A stretch of 54,344 bases of DNA from Pseudomonadota bacterium (GCA_021848725.1 JAJZTS010000011.1:1-54344), one strand, 5' to 3'; positions 1 through 9,261 are shown, counted from the stretch's first letter. Notes: generated from the sequence alone by a model not told the origin. Program-made: numbers and translations.

Positions 1-9
1 CTCAGTTAT

Positions 10-124
10 GTCTGACGACCATAGCGGAGTGGCACCACACCTTCCCATCCCGAACAGGACCGTGAAACACTCCAGCGCCGATGATAGTGCGGATTACCCG
101 TGTGAAAGTAGGTCATCGTCAGAC
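10..124 (+). rRNA. rrf: 5S ribosomal RNA
   Basis: This is the 5S RNA of the large ribosomal subunit, the last gene of an rRNA operon whose 16S and 23S genes lie upstream of the window. The first bases (TCTGACGA from 11) pair with the last ones (TCGTCAGA ending at 123) to form helix I. The internal segments CCCATCCCGAAC and AGCGCCGATGATAGT match the conserved 5S loops. Length is about 115 nt, as expected. The ends are estimated from the helix and may be off by one or two bases. Confidence 0.95.
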
Positions 125-133
125 TCTTATTCG

Positions 134-172
134 AAAGCCCTCTAGGATTCACCTAGAGGGCTTTTGCTTTTC
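134..172 (+). terminator. Intrinsic terminator of the rRNA operon
   Basis: A perfect 13-bp stem (134-146 with 152-164) with a 5-nt loop begins 10 bases after the 5S RNA and runs into a T-rich tract (CTTTTGCTTTT). This is a textbook Rho-independent terminator and closes the rRNA operon before the corC-like gene. Confidence 0.9.
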
Positions 173-192
173 TAGGGCCGCAAAGATCGCTC

Positions 193-220
193 TTGACATG
201 GGTATTCATGCGCCTAGACT
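193..220 (+). promoter_or_regulatory. Possible sigma-70 promoter for the corC-like gene
   Basis: A perfect -35 hexamer TTGACA (193-198) is followed after 16 nt by TAGACT (215-220), which keeps the three most important -10 bases. It lies between the rRNA terminator and the gene at 251. The weak -10 makes this tentative. Confidence 0.35.
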
Positions 221-250
221 TGCACTGGTCCTCATAAATACCTTTATCCC

Positions 251-1516
251 TTGGACAGTATTCCCTTAAGCGCGTTGTTGATCGCGCTGCTTGTCTTGCT
301 GGTTTGCGCAGCCTTCTTCTCCGCTTCGGAGACGGGTTTGATGGCGGTTAATCGCTATCGCCTCAAGAGTATGTCGAAATCCGGTCATCGCGGGGCAAGG
401 TTGGCCGAACGTTTGCTGGCGCGTACCGATAAGCTGTTGAGCGCGGTGCTGATCGGCAATAACCTGGCTAACGCGGCGGCCGCTTCCTTGGTTACGGTGA
501 TTGCATTCCGGCTGTTCGGTGAAAACGAGTATGCGCTATCGCTTGCAACCATCACCGTTACTTTTTTGATTCTGGTGTTTGCCGAGGTGACACCTAAGGT
601 GCTTGGGGCTTCTTACCCTGAACGGGTGGCGCCCGCAGCCAGTTATCTGCTCGTGCCGTTGCTGAAGCTGATGCAGCCGGCAATATGGTTTATCAACTTG
701 TTCGTCAATGGGTTGCTACGCTTGATGTGGCTGCGCCCGCCCGACTCGGCGACGGGCAATGTCATGGGCACGGAAGAACTGCGTACCCTATTGGCAGAGT
801 CTGGGCATATTTTGCCGAAGGCGCATCGAAGCATACTGCTTAATCTATTTGATCTTGAGAAGATTCGGGTCGACGATGTCATGCGCCCGCGTAGTCAGAT
901 GGAGGCGATCGATCTTCAGGCCGATCCCAAATCGATCTATCAGGAATTGATCACGAGCCATCATGCGCGTCTGCCGGTGTATGAGGGCGAACTGAACAAC
1001 GTCATCGGAATAGTTAAGGTACGTCGGGCCTTGGCCCATTGCGCGGATGAGTCGATCGACCATGATGAGTTTCGTGAGCAAATCAAGGCGCCCTATTTCA
1101 TCCCGTCGGGTACGCCATTGCTGACGCAGTTGCATGCATTTCAAGAATCGCGCCAAACCTTTGGCTTGGTGGTGGACGAGTATGGTGACCTGCAGGGTCT
1201 GGTGACGATGGAGGATATCCTCGAGGAAATCGTCGGCGAGTTCGCGGTGGCCTCGCCGCTGCAAAGTCCCATGGCTATCACGGCGGAAGATGGTAGTTTG
1301 CTGGTCGAAGGATCTAGCAGCATTCGGGAGTTGAACCGTCGTTTGGGCTTGGACTTGCCGCAGGATGAGATGCGTACTTTGAATGGCTTAATCCTGGAGT
1401 ATTTGGAATCCATGCCTGAAGGCGGCGTGAGCCTCATGATCGCGGGCTATCCCATGGAAGTTATTCAGGTGCAAGACCGTATGGTGAAAACGGTGCGGAT
1501 TTACCCAAAGCGCTAG
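251..1516 (+). CDS. HlyC/CorC (CNNM) family membrane protein with CBS pair
   Basis: The 421-aa inner-membrane protein belongs to the CNNM/CorC group implicated in Mg2+/Co2+ efflux and resistance. Residues 1-190 form the DUF21 membrane domain, with hydrophobic segments near 5-25, 60-85 and 95-120 and the family phrase FFSASETGLMAVNRYRL. Two CBS domains follow (about 205-330; the second holds VVDEYGDLQGLVTMEDILEEIVGE), then a CorC_HlyC C-terminal domain. Translation starts at TTG: the N-terminus from this codon matches the family, and no ATG fits better. It stands alone after the rRNA operon; pilB has its own promoter. The transported ion cannot be told from sequence, and haemolysin annotations for this family are historical. 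Confidence 0.88.
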   Translation: MDSIPLSALLIALLVLLVCAAFFSASETGLMAVNRYRLKSMSKSGHRGARLAERLLARTDKLLSAVLIGNNLANAAAASLVTVIAFRLFGENEYALSLATITVTFLILVFAEVTPKVLGASYPERVAPAASYLLVPLLKLMQPAIWFINLFVNGLLRLMWLRPPDSATGNVMGTEELRTLLAESGHILPKAHRSILLNLFDLEKIRVDDVMRPRSQMEAIDLQADPKSIYQELITSHHARLPVYEGELNNVIGIVKVRRALAHCADESIDHDEFREQIKAPYFIPSGTPLLTQLHAFQESRQTFGLVVDEYGDLQGLVTMEDILEEIVGEFAVASPLQSPMAITAEDGSLLVEGSSSIRELNRRLGLDLPQDEMRTLNGLILEYLESMPEGGVSLMIAGYPMEVIQVQDRMVKTVRIYPKR

Positions 1517-1538
1517 CCGGTCAGGGCGGCGATGGTCT

Positions 1539-1567
1539 TTGACTTATTGCCCAGAGTTGCATTTAAT
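1539..1567 (+). promoter_or_regulatory. Sigma-70 promoter for pilB
   Basis: TTGACT (1539-1544) and TTTAAT (1562-1567) are separated by exactly 17 nt; each matches the consensus at five of six positions. Transcription would begin near 1574, leaving about 38 nt before the GTG at 1612 but only about 11 nt before the TTG at 1585. This favours the later pilB start. Confidence 0.6.
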
Positions 1568-1611
1568 GAGTACCATTTAGTCGATTGGCCAATGGAAATT
1601 GGGAAAACTGG

Positions 1612-3333
1612 GTGGCTGCTGCCGATACTTCTAATATTTTGACTGGCCTATGCCGAGCCCTGGTTCAACATGGTTTGCTGAGCCCGGACGAGGGTGAGGC
1701 CTTGCAAAACCAGGCCAAGGCCGCCGAGCAGCCCTTTTTGGCCTATCTTTTGTCCAGCCGTAGATTCAGTCCTGGCGAGATCGCCAACTTCGCTTCCCAG
1801 ACTTTCGGCTTTCCCGTGCTTGATCTCGATGCGATCGATTTCGAGGCAATCCCGCGTGTCATAAGCGATGTGACGGTGTTGGAAAAGCACCGCGTCATAC
1901 CTTTGGCTGTGCGCGGCAACCGCCTGTTCGTCGGTATTGCCGATCCAAGCAATCTGCACGCCTTGGACGAGGTGAAGTTCCAGACCGGCATGGCGGTCGA
2001 GCCGATCATTGTCGAGGACGATAAGCTCAGTCGGCTGATCGCCAAGCTGTCCGAAGGCTCGAAGGACAATGTCCTCAAGTCGATCGAGACGGAAGACCTG
2101 AACCTCGAATTCGCCGATGAGGAAACGCAAGCTGCGGCTATGGATGCCGGCGGGATGGACATCGACGATGCCCCGGTCGTGAAGTACTTGCAGAAGATTA
2201 TGTTGGATGCAATCAGTGCCGGTGCCTCCGATATCCACTTCGAGCCGTACGAAAAGTTTTACCGCATCCGCTACCGTTTGGACGGCATCCTCTACGAGAC
2301 CGCGCAGCCACCGCTCGCGGTGAAGGACAAGATCGCGTCGCGGATCAAGGTCATCTCCAAGCTGGATATCTCGGAAAAACGGGTTCCCCAGGATGGCCGG
2401 ATCAAATTGGTGGTGTCGCGTAACAAGACCATCGACTTCCGGGTCAGCACGCTACCCACGCTGTATGGCGAAAAGATCGTCATGCGTATCCTCGATCCCA
2501 GCAGTGCGCAAAAGGGGGTCGAGTCGCTCGGCTACGAGCCGCAGCAGATGGAAGTGCTGATGCAAGCGATTCAGCGGCCCTATGGCATGGTACTGGTGAC
2601 CGGGCCGACCGGTAGCGGCAAGACGGTCTCGCTCTATTCGTGTCTCAACATCCTGAACAAGCCGGACATCAACATCAACACCGTCGAGGATCCGGCTGAA
2701 ATCCAACTGGCCGGTATCAACCAAGTCAACGTGAACGAGAAGGCGGGACTGACCTTCGCGGCAGCATTGAAGTCCTTCCTGCGCCAAGATCCGGACATCA
2801 TCATGGTCGGCGAGATTCGCGACCTGGAGACGGCGGAGATCGCGATCAAGGCGGCCCAGACCGGCCACATGGTATTGTCCACCCTGCATACCAACGATGC
2901 GCCTTCGACCTTGACCCGTTTGGCCAATATGGGGGTGCCCACCTATAACGTGGCGGCCTCGGTGTTACTGATTACCGCGCAGCGCCTGGGGCGGCGGCTA
3001 TGTGCGAATTGCAAGCGCCCGGTGGACATTCCACCCGAGGCCTTGCTCAACGCCGGTTTTACCGAGGCAGATCTGGGCGGCGATTGGCAGGCCTACACCG
3101 CAGTGGGGTGCGATGCCTGCAAGCATACCGGCTATAAGGGGCGGGTCGGCCTGTATCAGGTCATGCCGATTTCGGATGAGATCAATCGCATGATCCTGAA
3201 GAATGCAACGACGATGGATATCGCCGACCAAGCCAAGCGCGAGGGGGTATTGGATCTGCGTCAAGCTGGCCTGTTGAAGGTCAAGGCCGGTTTGACTTCG
3301 TTGGAAGAAGTTTTGGCGGTCACTAACGAATAA
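1612..3333 (+). CDS. pilB: Type IV pilus extension ATPase PilB
   Basis: PilB is the cytoplasmic hexameric ATPase that powers pilus extension. It has an N-terminal MshEN/T2SSE_N region (about residues 1-150) and a C-terminal secretion-ATPase domain with Walker A GPTGSGKT near residue 335, an Asp box, and Walker B IIMVGEIRD. The four-cysteine zinc site is CANC followed by CDACKHTGYKGR. Length is about 573 aa, normal for PilB. I chose GTG at 1612 because the protein then begins like other PilBs, a GGGAA lies 6 nt upstream, and it fits the promoter; TTG at 1585 (9 residues longer) is the alternative. It leads the order pilB-pilC-pilD-coaE-zapD. Confidence 0.95.
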   Translation: MAAADTSNILTGLCRALVQHGLLSPDEGEALQNQAKAAEQPFLAYLLSSRRFSPGEIANFASQTFGFPVLDLDAIDFEAIPRVISDVTVLEKHRVIPLAVRGNRLFVGIADPSNLHALDEVKFQTGMAVEPIIVEDDKLSRLIAKLSEGSKDNVLKSIETEDLNLEFADEETQAAAMDAGGMDIDDAPVVKYLQKIMLDAISAGASDIHFEPYEKFYRIRYRLDGILYETAQPPLAVKDKIASRIKVISKLDISEKRVPQDGRIKLVVSRNKTIDFRVSTLPTLYGEKIVMRILDPSSAQKGVESLGYEPQQMEVLMQAIQRPYGMVLVTGPTGSGKTVSLYSCLNILNKPDININTVEDPAEIQLAGINQVNVNEKAGLTFAAALKSFLRQDPDIIMVGEIRDLETAEIAIKAAQTGHMVLSTLHTNDAPSTLTRLANMGVPTYNVAASVLLITAQRLGRRLCANCKRPVDIPPEALLNAGFTEADLGGDWQAYTAVGCDACKHTGYKGRVGLYQVMPISDEINRMILKNATTMDIADQAKREGVLDLRQAGLLKVKAGLTSLEEVLAVTNE

Positions 3334-3348
3334 GCCTGGAGACCAAAC

Positions 3349-4569
3349 ATGGCCGTTGCCAAGGCTGCTGCGAAACAATTCACCTTCCTCTACGAAGGTA
3401 CCGACAAGACTGGCAAGAAGGTAAAGGGCCAATTGCTTGCCGGCGGCGAGACCATGGTGCGCGACGTCTTGCGCCGTCAGGGTGTCGTCGTGCAGAAGAT
3501 CAAGAAGCAGGGCCGCCTGGCGGGTGCTGGCAAGAAGATCACCGAAAAGGACATCGCGCTGTTCACCCGGCAATTGGCAACCATGATGAAGGCGGGCGTC
3601 CCGCTCTTGCAGGCCTTCGACATCACCGCGCGCAGCCATGCCAACCCTTCGGTGCAGAAGCTGCTGGGTGAGATCAAGGCGGATATCGAGACTGGCTCCG
3701 GTTTGAGTCAATCGTTCCGCAAGCACCCCAAGTATTTCGATGGTCTGTTTTGCAATCTGGTGGCCGCCGGCGAGCAGGCCGGCATCATGGACACGGTGCT
3801 GGATCGGCTCGCCATGTACAAAGAAAAAATGCTGGCGATCAAGGGCAAGATCAAATCGGCCCTGATGTATCCGATGATCGTGATCGTGGTGGCCTTTGTC
3901 ATCACTGCGGGCATTATGTTGTTTGTGATTCCGGCGTTTAAGGAGTTGTTTACCTCTAGCGGTGGCGAGTTGCCGGCGCTGACGCAAATGGTGATGGATT
4001 TTTCCGATCTGTTCGTCAACTACTGGTGGATAATTTTCGGCTCGATCGGTGCCGTCGTCATGGCCTTTGTCCAGGCAGTGAAGCGCTCGCCCGCATTCTC
4101 GGCCAAGGTCGACGCGCTGGTGCTCAAGTTGCCGGTGTTCGGCATGATTATCGAGAAGGCGACTATCGCCCGTTGGGCGCGCACCTTTTCCTCATTGTTC
4201 GCCGCCGGTGTGCCGATGGTCGAAGCGTTGGACTCGGTGGCCGGTGCGTCGGGCAATGCGGTGTATTACGACGCCACCATCAAGATCAAAGGCGAAGTGG
4301 CCACGGGGGCCAGTCTCACGGTTTCGCTCCAAGAGGCGAAGATATTTCCGAACATGCTGATCCAGATGGTCTCCATCGGCGAGGAATCGGGCTCGCTCGA
4401 TAGCATGCTAGGCAAGGTGGCGGACTTCTACGAGCGCGAGGTGGACGAGGCGGTGGACAGTCTGTCCAGTCTGATGGAACCGATGATCATGGTGGTGTTG
4501 GGTACCCTGATCGGCGGCATCGTGGTCGCCATGTATCTGCCCATCTTCAAAATGGGTAGCGCATTCTGA
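3349..4569 (+). CDS. pilC: Type IV pilus inner-membrane platform protein PilC
   Basis: PilC is the polytopic platform on which PilB acts and from which pilin subunits are added. The 406-aa protein has the expected two GspF/T2SF repeats (about residues 70-195 and 275-395), each with a conserved LF-RQLATMMKAGVPL or FSSLFAAGVPMVEALD motif. Membrane helices lie near 175-200, 225-245 and 380-400. It follows pilB by 15 bp with GGAGA upstream of the ATG. The closing phrase LYLPIFKMGSAF-like (here MYLPIFKMGSAF) is typical of the family. Confidence 0.96.
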   Translation: MAVAKAAAKQFTFLYEGTDKTGKKVKGQLLAGGETMVRDVLRRQGVVVQKIKKQGRLAGAGKKITEKDIALFTRQLATMMKAGVPLLQAFDITARSHANPSVQKLLGEIKADIETGSGLSQSFRKHPKYFDGLFCNLVAAGEQAGIMDTVLDRLAMYKEKMLAIKGKIKSALMYPMIVIVVAFVITAGIMLFVIPAFKELFTSSGGELPALTQMVMDFSDLFVNYWWIIFGSIGAVVMAFVQAVKRSPAFSAKVDALVLKLPVFGMIIEKATIARWARTFSSLFAAGVPMVEALDSVAGASGNAVYYDATIKIKGEVATGASLTVSLQEAKIFPNMLIQMVSIGEESGSLDSMLGKVADFYEREVDEAVDSLSSLMEPMIMVVLGTLIGGIVVAMYLPIFKMGSAF

Positions 4570-4606
4570 CCCCGGCCTGGCGGGGCTCGATGACCGCATC
4601 TTTATC

Positions 4607-5452
4607 GTGGGGCTACTTAGGGTGGATATAGGCTTCGCTTTCCTCGCGCTGACGTTGGGTTTGGCGATAGGCAGTTTTCTGAACGTGGTCATTCACCGTT
4701 TACCGCGCATGCTGGAACGGGACTGGCGACAGTCATGCCGTGAGCTGGCCGGCGACGCGCCGGATGCGCAGCCGAGATACGACCTTGTACTGCCGCGCTC
4801 GAGCTGTCCGGCTTGTGGCCATCGCATCCCCTGGTACGAGAACATCCCTGTCCTGAGTTATATCGCCCTCAAAGGGCGGTGCAGCGCTTGCTCGGCGCCG
4901 ATTCATTGGCGCTATCCTCTGGTTGAATGTCTGACCGGCGCCTTGTTCCTGGCGGCGCTATGGCATTTCGGGCTGGGTGCCCAGGCTGCCGCTGCCGCCG
5001 TGCTGTTGGCCGCTTTGTTGGCGCTGGCCTTTATCGATTTCGACACCCATCTCTTACCCGATGATTTGACCATGCCGTTGCTCTGGTTGGGACTGGTGGT
5101 CAATTTACAGTCGCTATTCGTCCCGCTTGAAGAGGCCGTCATCGGTGCCGTGGCCGGCTATCTGGCGCTTTGGTCGGTGTATTGGTTGTTCAAGCTGGCG
5201 ACGGGTAAAGAAGGCATGGGCTATGGCGATTTCAAATTGCTCGCTGCCCTTGGTGCTTGGTTGGGCTGGAAGATGCTGCTACCAGTCGTGCTGGTGTCGA
5301 GCATCAGCGGTGCCGCGATCGGTCTCGGTTTGATCGTGTTCGGCGGCCATGATCGCGCCAAACCGATCCCGTATGGTCCCTATTTGATCCTGGCCGGCGG
5401 TATCTGCTTGTTTTGGGGGCAGGCCTTGATCCGGTTTTATTTGCCGAGCTGA
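4607..5452 (+). CDS. pilD: Prepilin peptidase / N-methyltransferase PilD
   Basis: PilD cleaves the leader of type IV prepilins and type II pseudopilins and N-methylates the new N-terminus, in the inner membrane. The 281-aa protein carries the cytoplasmic zinc loop (CPAC at about 65-68 and CSAC about 25 residues later). Both catalytic aspartates of the A24 aspartic peptidases are present, in FIDFDTHLLPD and GYGDFKLLAALGAWLG. About eight membrane helices are visible. The start is GTG at 4607, 37 bp after pilC. Its stop is one base from the coaE start, so the two are translationally coupled. Confidence 0.96.
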   Translation: MGLLRVDIGFAFLALTLGLAIGSFLNVVIHRLPRMLERDWRQSCRELAGDAPDAQPRYDLVLPRSSCPACGHRIPWYENIPVLSYIALKGRCSACSAPIHWRYPLVECLTGALFLAALWHFGLGAQAAAAAVLLAALLALAFIDFDTHLLPDDLTMPLLWLGLVVNLQSLFVPLEEAVIGAVAGYLALWSVYWLFKLATGKEGMGYGDFKLLAALGAWLGWKMLLPVVLVSSISGAAIGLGLIVFGGHDRAKPIPYGPYLILAGGICLFWGQALIRFYLPS

Positions 5453-5453
5453 T

Positions 5454-6083
5454 ATGTCACGGCGATTCTGCATCGGCCTGACCGGTGGCATCGGCTCGGG
5501 CAAGAGCACGGTGGCCGAGATGTTTGCCCTGCTGGGTGTGCCGATCATCGATACCGATGTGATCGCGCGCGAGTTGACGCAAGCGGGCGGAGCAGCGCTG
5601 CCGGCCATTCGGAAAGAATTTGGCGATACGGTGATCGAGTCGAGTGGCGCGATGGATCGGGTGCGGATGCGCGCGCACATCCTCTCCGACACGATGGCGC
5701 GCAGCCGGTTAGAGGCCATCCTGCACCCGATGATCCAGGCCGAGGCCAAGCGGCGCCTTGAGGCGCTGTCCGGTGCCGGCTATGCCATATTGGTCGTGCC
5801 GCTGTTGGTCGAGTTGGGCACTTACCGAGGCATGGTCGATCGGGTCTTGGTTGTGGACTGCGAAGAGGCCATGCAATTGGCCCGTGCCTGTCGCCGTGAC
5901 GGCCGGGACGAGGCCGAGGTGCGTGCCGTCATGGCATGGCAAGTCTCGCGCCAGGACCGTCTGGCCCAGGCCGACGACGTGCTTAACAATACCGGCGACC
6001 TGGCTGCGCTCCGTGCCGCCATAGGCGAGCTGCACCGGAAATATCAAAAAATGGCCGGCCAAGCGGCAGAAAACATTGCCTAA
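5454..6083 (+). CDS. coaE: Dephospho-CoA kinase
   Basis: CoaE catalyses the last step of coenzyme A synthesis, ATP-dependent phosphorylation of dephospho-CoA at the 3'-OH of the ribose. The Walker A motif GGIGSGKS occupies residues 11-18, followed by the dephospho-CoA binding IDTDVIARELT and the lid motif RQDRLAQADDVLNN. At 209 aa it has the family length. The pilD-coaE-zapD order is a conserved proteobacterial arrangement with no known functional link to pili. Confidence 0.96.
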   Translation: MSRRFCIGLTGGIGSGKSTVAEMFALLGVPIIDTDVIARELTQAGGAALPAIRKEFGDTVIESSGAMDRVRMRAHILSDTMARSRLEAILHPMIQAEAKRRLEALSGAGYAILVVPLLVELGTYRGMVDRVLVVDCEEAMQLARACRRDGRDEAEVRAVMAWQVSRQDRLAQADDVLNNTGDLAALRAAIGELHRKYQKMAGQAAENIA

Positions 6084-6103
6084 ACCCGTATCCGTCCTGC
6101 ACA

Positions 6104-6901
6104 ATGCGCAGTCAACAGGGGACATCATTCGGGCTGCCCAGCTTGCCGATTACATACGAGTTTCCGCTACACGAGCGCATTCGCACTTGGCTCAGGCTGG
6201 AAGATCTGTTCGATAAAGCACAGTTCTTCATCGGCATGGATAGTCCGCGTGCGCATCATGCGGCACTTCTTTCGCTGCTTGAGTTGGCAGAAGTCACCAC
6301 GCGTCCCGAACTGAAAAGCGAATTGATCCAGGAGTTGGAGCGGCAGAAGGTTGGACTGGAGAGCCTGTCCAACAACCCGGCGGTCGATCGTGCGCGCTTG
6401 GAGGCGGTGTTGGCCGAGATCGCGTCGTCGCTCGCCGATCTCCATGGCATGAGCGGCAAGGTCGGACAGCATTTGCGCGAAAACGAATGGCTGTCGAGCA
6501 TCAAGAGCCGTTCCAGTTTGCCGGGCGGGCTATGCGGCTTCGACGTGCCCTGTTACCAGCACTGGTTGCATCAGCCCTGGGTGCGCAGAGCGACCGATCT
6601 CAATGAATGGCTGGTGCCGTTACTCCCGGTGCGCAATGCAGTCGGCCAAGTGCTGCGTATCTTGCGCGATAGTGGTCGGGCGAATCGTCAGATGGCGACA
6701 GCCGGTGCCTTTCAATTGACGCTGGGTGGGCGGACGGCGCATCTGGTTCGGGTCGAAGTGGACGAAGATGTCGTCTGCGCGCCGGAGATCAGCGCGAACA
6801 AATACGCGATCAATATCCGCTTTGTTCTGTCCGAGAAATCCCAAAAGCCGCGGCCCTGCGATCACGATGTCAGTTTCTCGCTGACACTCTGCAATCTCTG
6901 A
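6104..6901 (+). CDS. zapD: Cell division protein ZapD
   Basis: ZapD (formerly YacF, DUF1342) is a cytoplasmic protein that bundles FtsZ filaments and stabilises the Z-ring. The family N-terminal phrase is visible as ITYEFPLHERIRTWLRLEDLF (shortened view: EFPLHERIRTWLRLE), followed by a helical domain and a C-terminal beta domain ending FSLTLCNL. The 265-aa length is slightly long because the ATG at 6104 gives about 16 residues before the conserved region; TTG at 6143 would give a more typical N-terminus, and neither has a strong Shine-Dalgarno. It converges on anmK, with adjacent stop codons. The small zinc protein YacG, often next here, is absent. Confidence 0.93.
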   Translation: MRSQQGTSFGLPSLPITYEFPLHERIRTWLRLEDLFDKAQFFIGMDSPRAHHAALLSLLELAEVTTRPELKSELIQELERQKVGLESLSNNPAVDRARLEAVLAEIASSLADLHGMSGKVGQHLRENEWLSSIKSRSSLPGGLCGFDVPCYQHWLHQPWVRRATDLNEWLVPLLPVRNAVGQVLRILRDSGRANRQMATAGAFQLTLGGRTAHLVRVEVDEDVVCAPEISANKYAINIRFVLSEKSQKPRPCDHDVSFSLTLCNL

Positions 6902-7996
6902 TTACGCCAGATAGATCGCGCCGAGTATGCGCCGCCCAGCGGCACCGGTGACTTCGGGCAGATTGCTCGGCTCGCCATGCAGGGTGCTTGATGCCAGCCA
7001 GGCGAAGGCCATGGCCTCGACCCAATCGGCAGGCACGCCCAATTCATCGCTGAGTCCGATATGCAGGCCTGCCAGTTTTTTGGCCAAGGTGCCGCGCAGC
7101 AGCCGATTGTGGGCACCGCCACCGCACAGATAGACCTCTTGCGCATCGCCACAGTGCCGACGGATATCGCGTGCGATGGTCTCGGCCGTGAACTCGAGCA
7201 GGGTGCGTAGCACATCGGCCGGTACTTCTTTGCCGCTCAGCATGCTGTCGAGCCAGCTTAGATTGAATTCCTCGCGGCCGGCGCTCTTGGGCGGGGCTGC
7301 ACGCAAGAAGGGGTGGGCCAGAAGGCGCTCGAGCAAGGCCGGCAGAATCTCGCCTTGGCTGGCCAACATGCCAGCCTCATCGTAGGCTTGGTACCAATGC
7401 CGCTGTACCCAGGCATCCATCAGCATATTGCCCGGGCCGCAGTCGAAACCGGTGACAGCTTTATTCGGCAATAGACAGGTCAGATTGGCGATGCCGCCGA
7501 TGTTGACGATGACGCGAGCCCGTTGAGGAACGCTGAAAACCGCGGCATGGAAGGCCGGTACCAGAGGGGCGCCTTGCCCACCGGCGGCGATGTCGCGGCT
7601 GCGAAAATCGTTGATCACCGTGATCCCGGTCAGCTCGGCCAAACGCGCGGCATTGACCAGTTGCAGGGTATAGCCGTCGGCGGGGCGGTGGCGCACGGTC
7701 TGGCCGTGGCAACCGATTGCCCGGATGGCCTTTGCCTCAATGCCGGCCTTGGCGAGCAGTTGGTGTACTGCCTCCGCGTAGATCTCGCTCAATTGATTGG
7801 CGAGGCGGGCGGCCCGATCGAGTTCGTTGTCGCTGGGCTCATGCAGTGCCAGCAGGGCTTGCTTTAGGGGATCGGGATAAGGCAGCCAGTGCTCGGCGAC
7901 AAGCCGTGGGCCCTGCATCGAGGCGATGACGGCATCAACCCCATCCAGGCTGGTGCCTGACATGAGGCCGATATAGAGCGGGGCTTCGCTGGTCAA
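6902..7996 (-). CDS. anmK: Anhydro-N-acetylmuramic acid kinase
   Basis: AnmK opens and phosphorylates 1,6-anhydro-MurNAc, released from murein by lytic transglycosylases, to MurNAc-6-phosphate. The 364-aa protein shows the ASKHA-type ATPase motifs GLMSGTSLDGVDAV near residue 9, INIGGIANLTCL and FDCGPGNMLMDAW near the middle, and CGGGAHNRLL near the end. It overlaps the upstream M23 peptidase gene by 4 bp, so the two wall-related genes are co-translated. The window also encodes AmgK and MurU, which use the dephosphorylated product. Confidence 0.96.
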   Translation of the reverse strand: MTSEAPLYIGLMSGTSLDGVDAVIASMQGPRLVAEHWLPYPDPLKQALLALHEPSDNELDRAARLANQLSEIYAEAVHQLLAKAGIEAKAIRAIGCHGQTVRHRPADGYTLQLVNAARLAELTGITVINDFRSRDIAAGGQGAPLVPAFHAAVFSVPQRARVIVNIGGIANLTCLLPNKAVTGFDCGPGNMLMDAWVQRHWYQAYDEAGMLASQGEILPALLERLLAHPFLRAAPPKSAGREEFNLSWLDSMLSGKEVPADVLRTLLEFTAETIARDIRRHCGDAQEVYLCGGGAHNRLLRGTLAKKLAGLHIGLSDELGVPADWVEAMAFAWLASSTLHGEPSNLPEVTGAAGRRILGAIYLA

Positions 7997-9261
7997 TCCA
8001 AGGAGGCGGTGCGGCTATTGCGGGCCGTATCCAAGCGGCTCAACAAGGGTTGGGCGGAGCTTGCGAACAGGCTGCGATACTGCGGCGCCAACGGATAGGC
8101 ATTGGGCAGTTTCAATGCCAATGGATTTTTCTGTTCGCCGTTGACGCGGAATTCATAATGCAGATGCGGCCCAGTCGCCAGACCGGTACTGCCAACGTAG
8201 GCGATGACCTCGCCCTGGCTGACATGCGAGCCGCGCTTGATGCCTTTGGCAAAGCGTGAGAGATGGCCATAGGCCGTACTGTATGGCCCTTGGTGGTTGA
8301 GCACCAGCAGATTGCCATAACCGCCTTGGCGGCCGGCGAAATTGACCACTGCGTCGGCGATCGCGCGTACCGGCGTGCCGGTGGGCGCGGCATAGTCGAT
8401 GCCCTTGTGCGCGCGCCACTCCTTGAGGATCGGGTGGAACCGGGCGCTGGAGAAGCCGGAAGAAATCCGGGTGAAGGGCATGGGCGACTTCAAGAAGGCG
8501 CGACGCATGTTCTGGCCGCTCGGCGTGTAATAGCCGTCTCGGCCTTTAGGGTCGCGGAAATACAGGGCGCGGTAGACCTGGCCGTCATTGACGAATTCGG
8601 CGGCGAGCAGGCGCCCGGTCTTGATCGGGCTGCCTTGATAGAAATAGCTTTCATAGACAACCGAGAAATGGTCGCCTTGACGCAGATCGCGGTGGAAGTC
8701 GATATCGCTGGAGAAGATCTCGGCCATTTGCGAAGCGATGCTATCCGGCACGTTGGCCGCGTCCGTCGCACCGAATAAGGAGCCCTGAATGGTCCCTGCG
8801 CGGGTGACATAGCGGATATCGGGCTTGATGGCCAATTCTTGCGCCTTGAAGCCGCCTTTGACCCGCTCTAGCGTAACCATGCGGTCCTCGGTCGGCAGAT
8901 AACGCAATAACATCAGCCGGCCGTTCGAGGTGACTCGAGCCAAGGCGGTGCGGCCTGCAAGCAAATGGCCTAGGGCCTTGGCTTCGTGGCCGGCGTTCAC
9001 CGCCGCCGCGATTTCTTCCTGGGCGACGCCGAGCCGCTGCAACAAATGGGAAAGGGTTTCGGCGGAGCCGATGCGCTCTTCACGCCAGAAGTCGAAGGTG
9101 CCGCTGTCGGTCAAGGTCGGGGTCGGCAGCTCGATGGCCTGGCTTAAGGCCTGCTGTTCGATTTGTTCAGTGACGGTATCCGGGGCCAGGCCGAATGCAG
9201 CCACTACGCCGAACATCGGAATCGAGGCCAGAAAAAGGATCAGGCGCTTTTTTTGAAACAT
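7993..9261 (-). CDS. M23 family murein endopeptidase (MepM-like)
   Basis: This is a predicted periplasmic, membrane-anchored zinc endopeptidase cutting peptidoglycan cross-links. An N-terminal hydrophobic segment (LILFLASIPMFGVVAAFGLA) anchors it. A linker with LysM/OapA-like character follows, and a C-terminal LytM domain has the zinc ligands in HKGIDYAAPTG (HxxxD) and HLHYEFRVNG (HxH). I chose the ATG at 9261 (MFQKKRL, about 422 aa) because AGGAC lies upstream and it starts just before the membrane segment; an upstream start at 9336 would add 25 unlikely residues. It is first in a two-gene unit with anmK. Confidence 0.92.
   Translation of the reverse strand: MFQKKRLILFLASIPMFGVVAAFGLAPDTVTEQIEQQALSQAIELPTPTLTDSGTFDFWREERIGSAETLSHLLQRLGVAQEEIAAAVNAGHEAKALGHLLAGRTALARVTSNGRLMLLRYLPTEDRMVTLERVKGGFKAQELAIKPDIRYVTRAGTIQGSLFGATDAANVPDSIASQMAEIFSSDIDFHRDLRQGDHFSVVYESYFYQGSPIKTGRLLAAEFVNDGQVYRALYFRDPKGRDGYYTPSGQNMRRAFLKSPMPFTRISSGFSSARFHPILKEWRAHKGIDYAAPTGTPVRAIADAVVNFAGRQGGYGNLLVLNHQGPYSTAYGHLSRFAKGIKRGSHVSQGEVIAYVGSTGLATGPHLHYEFRVNGEQKNPLALKLPNAYPLAPQYRSLFASSAQPLLSRLDTARNSRTASLD

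Noticed and set aside
81-269. A 62-codon frame starting inside the 5S rRNA
   Set aside because: It overlaps a structural RNA and the terminator hairpin.
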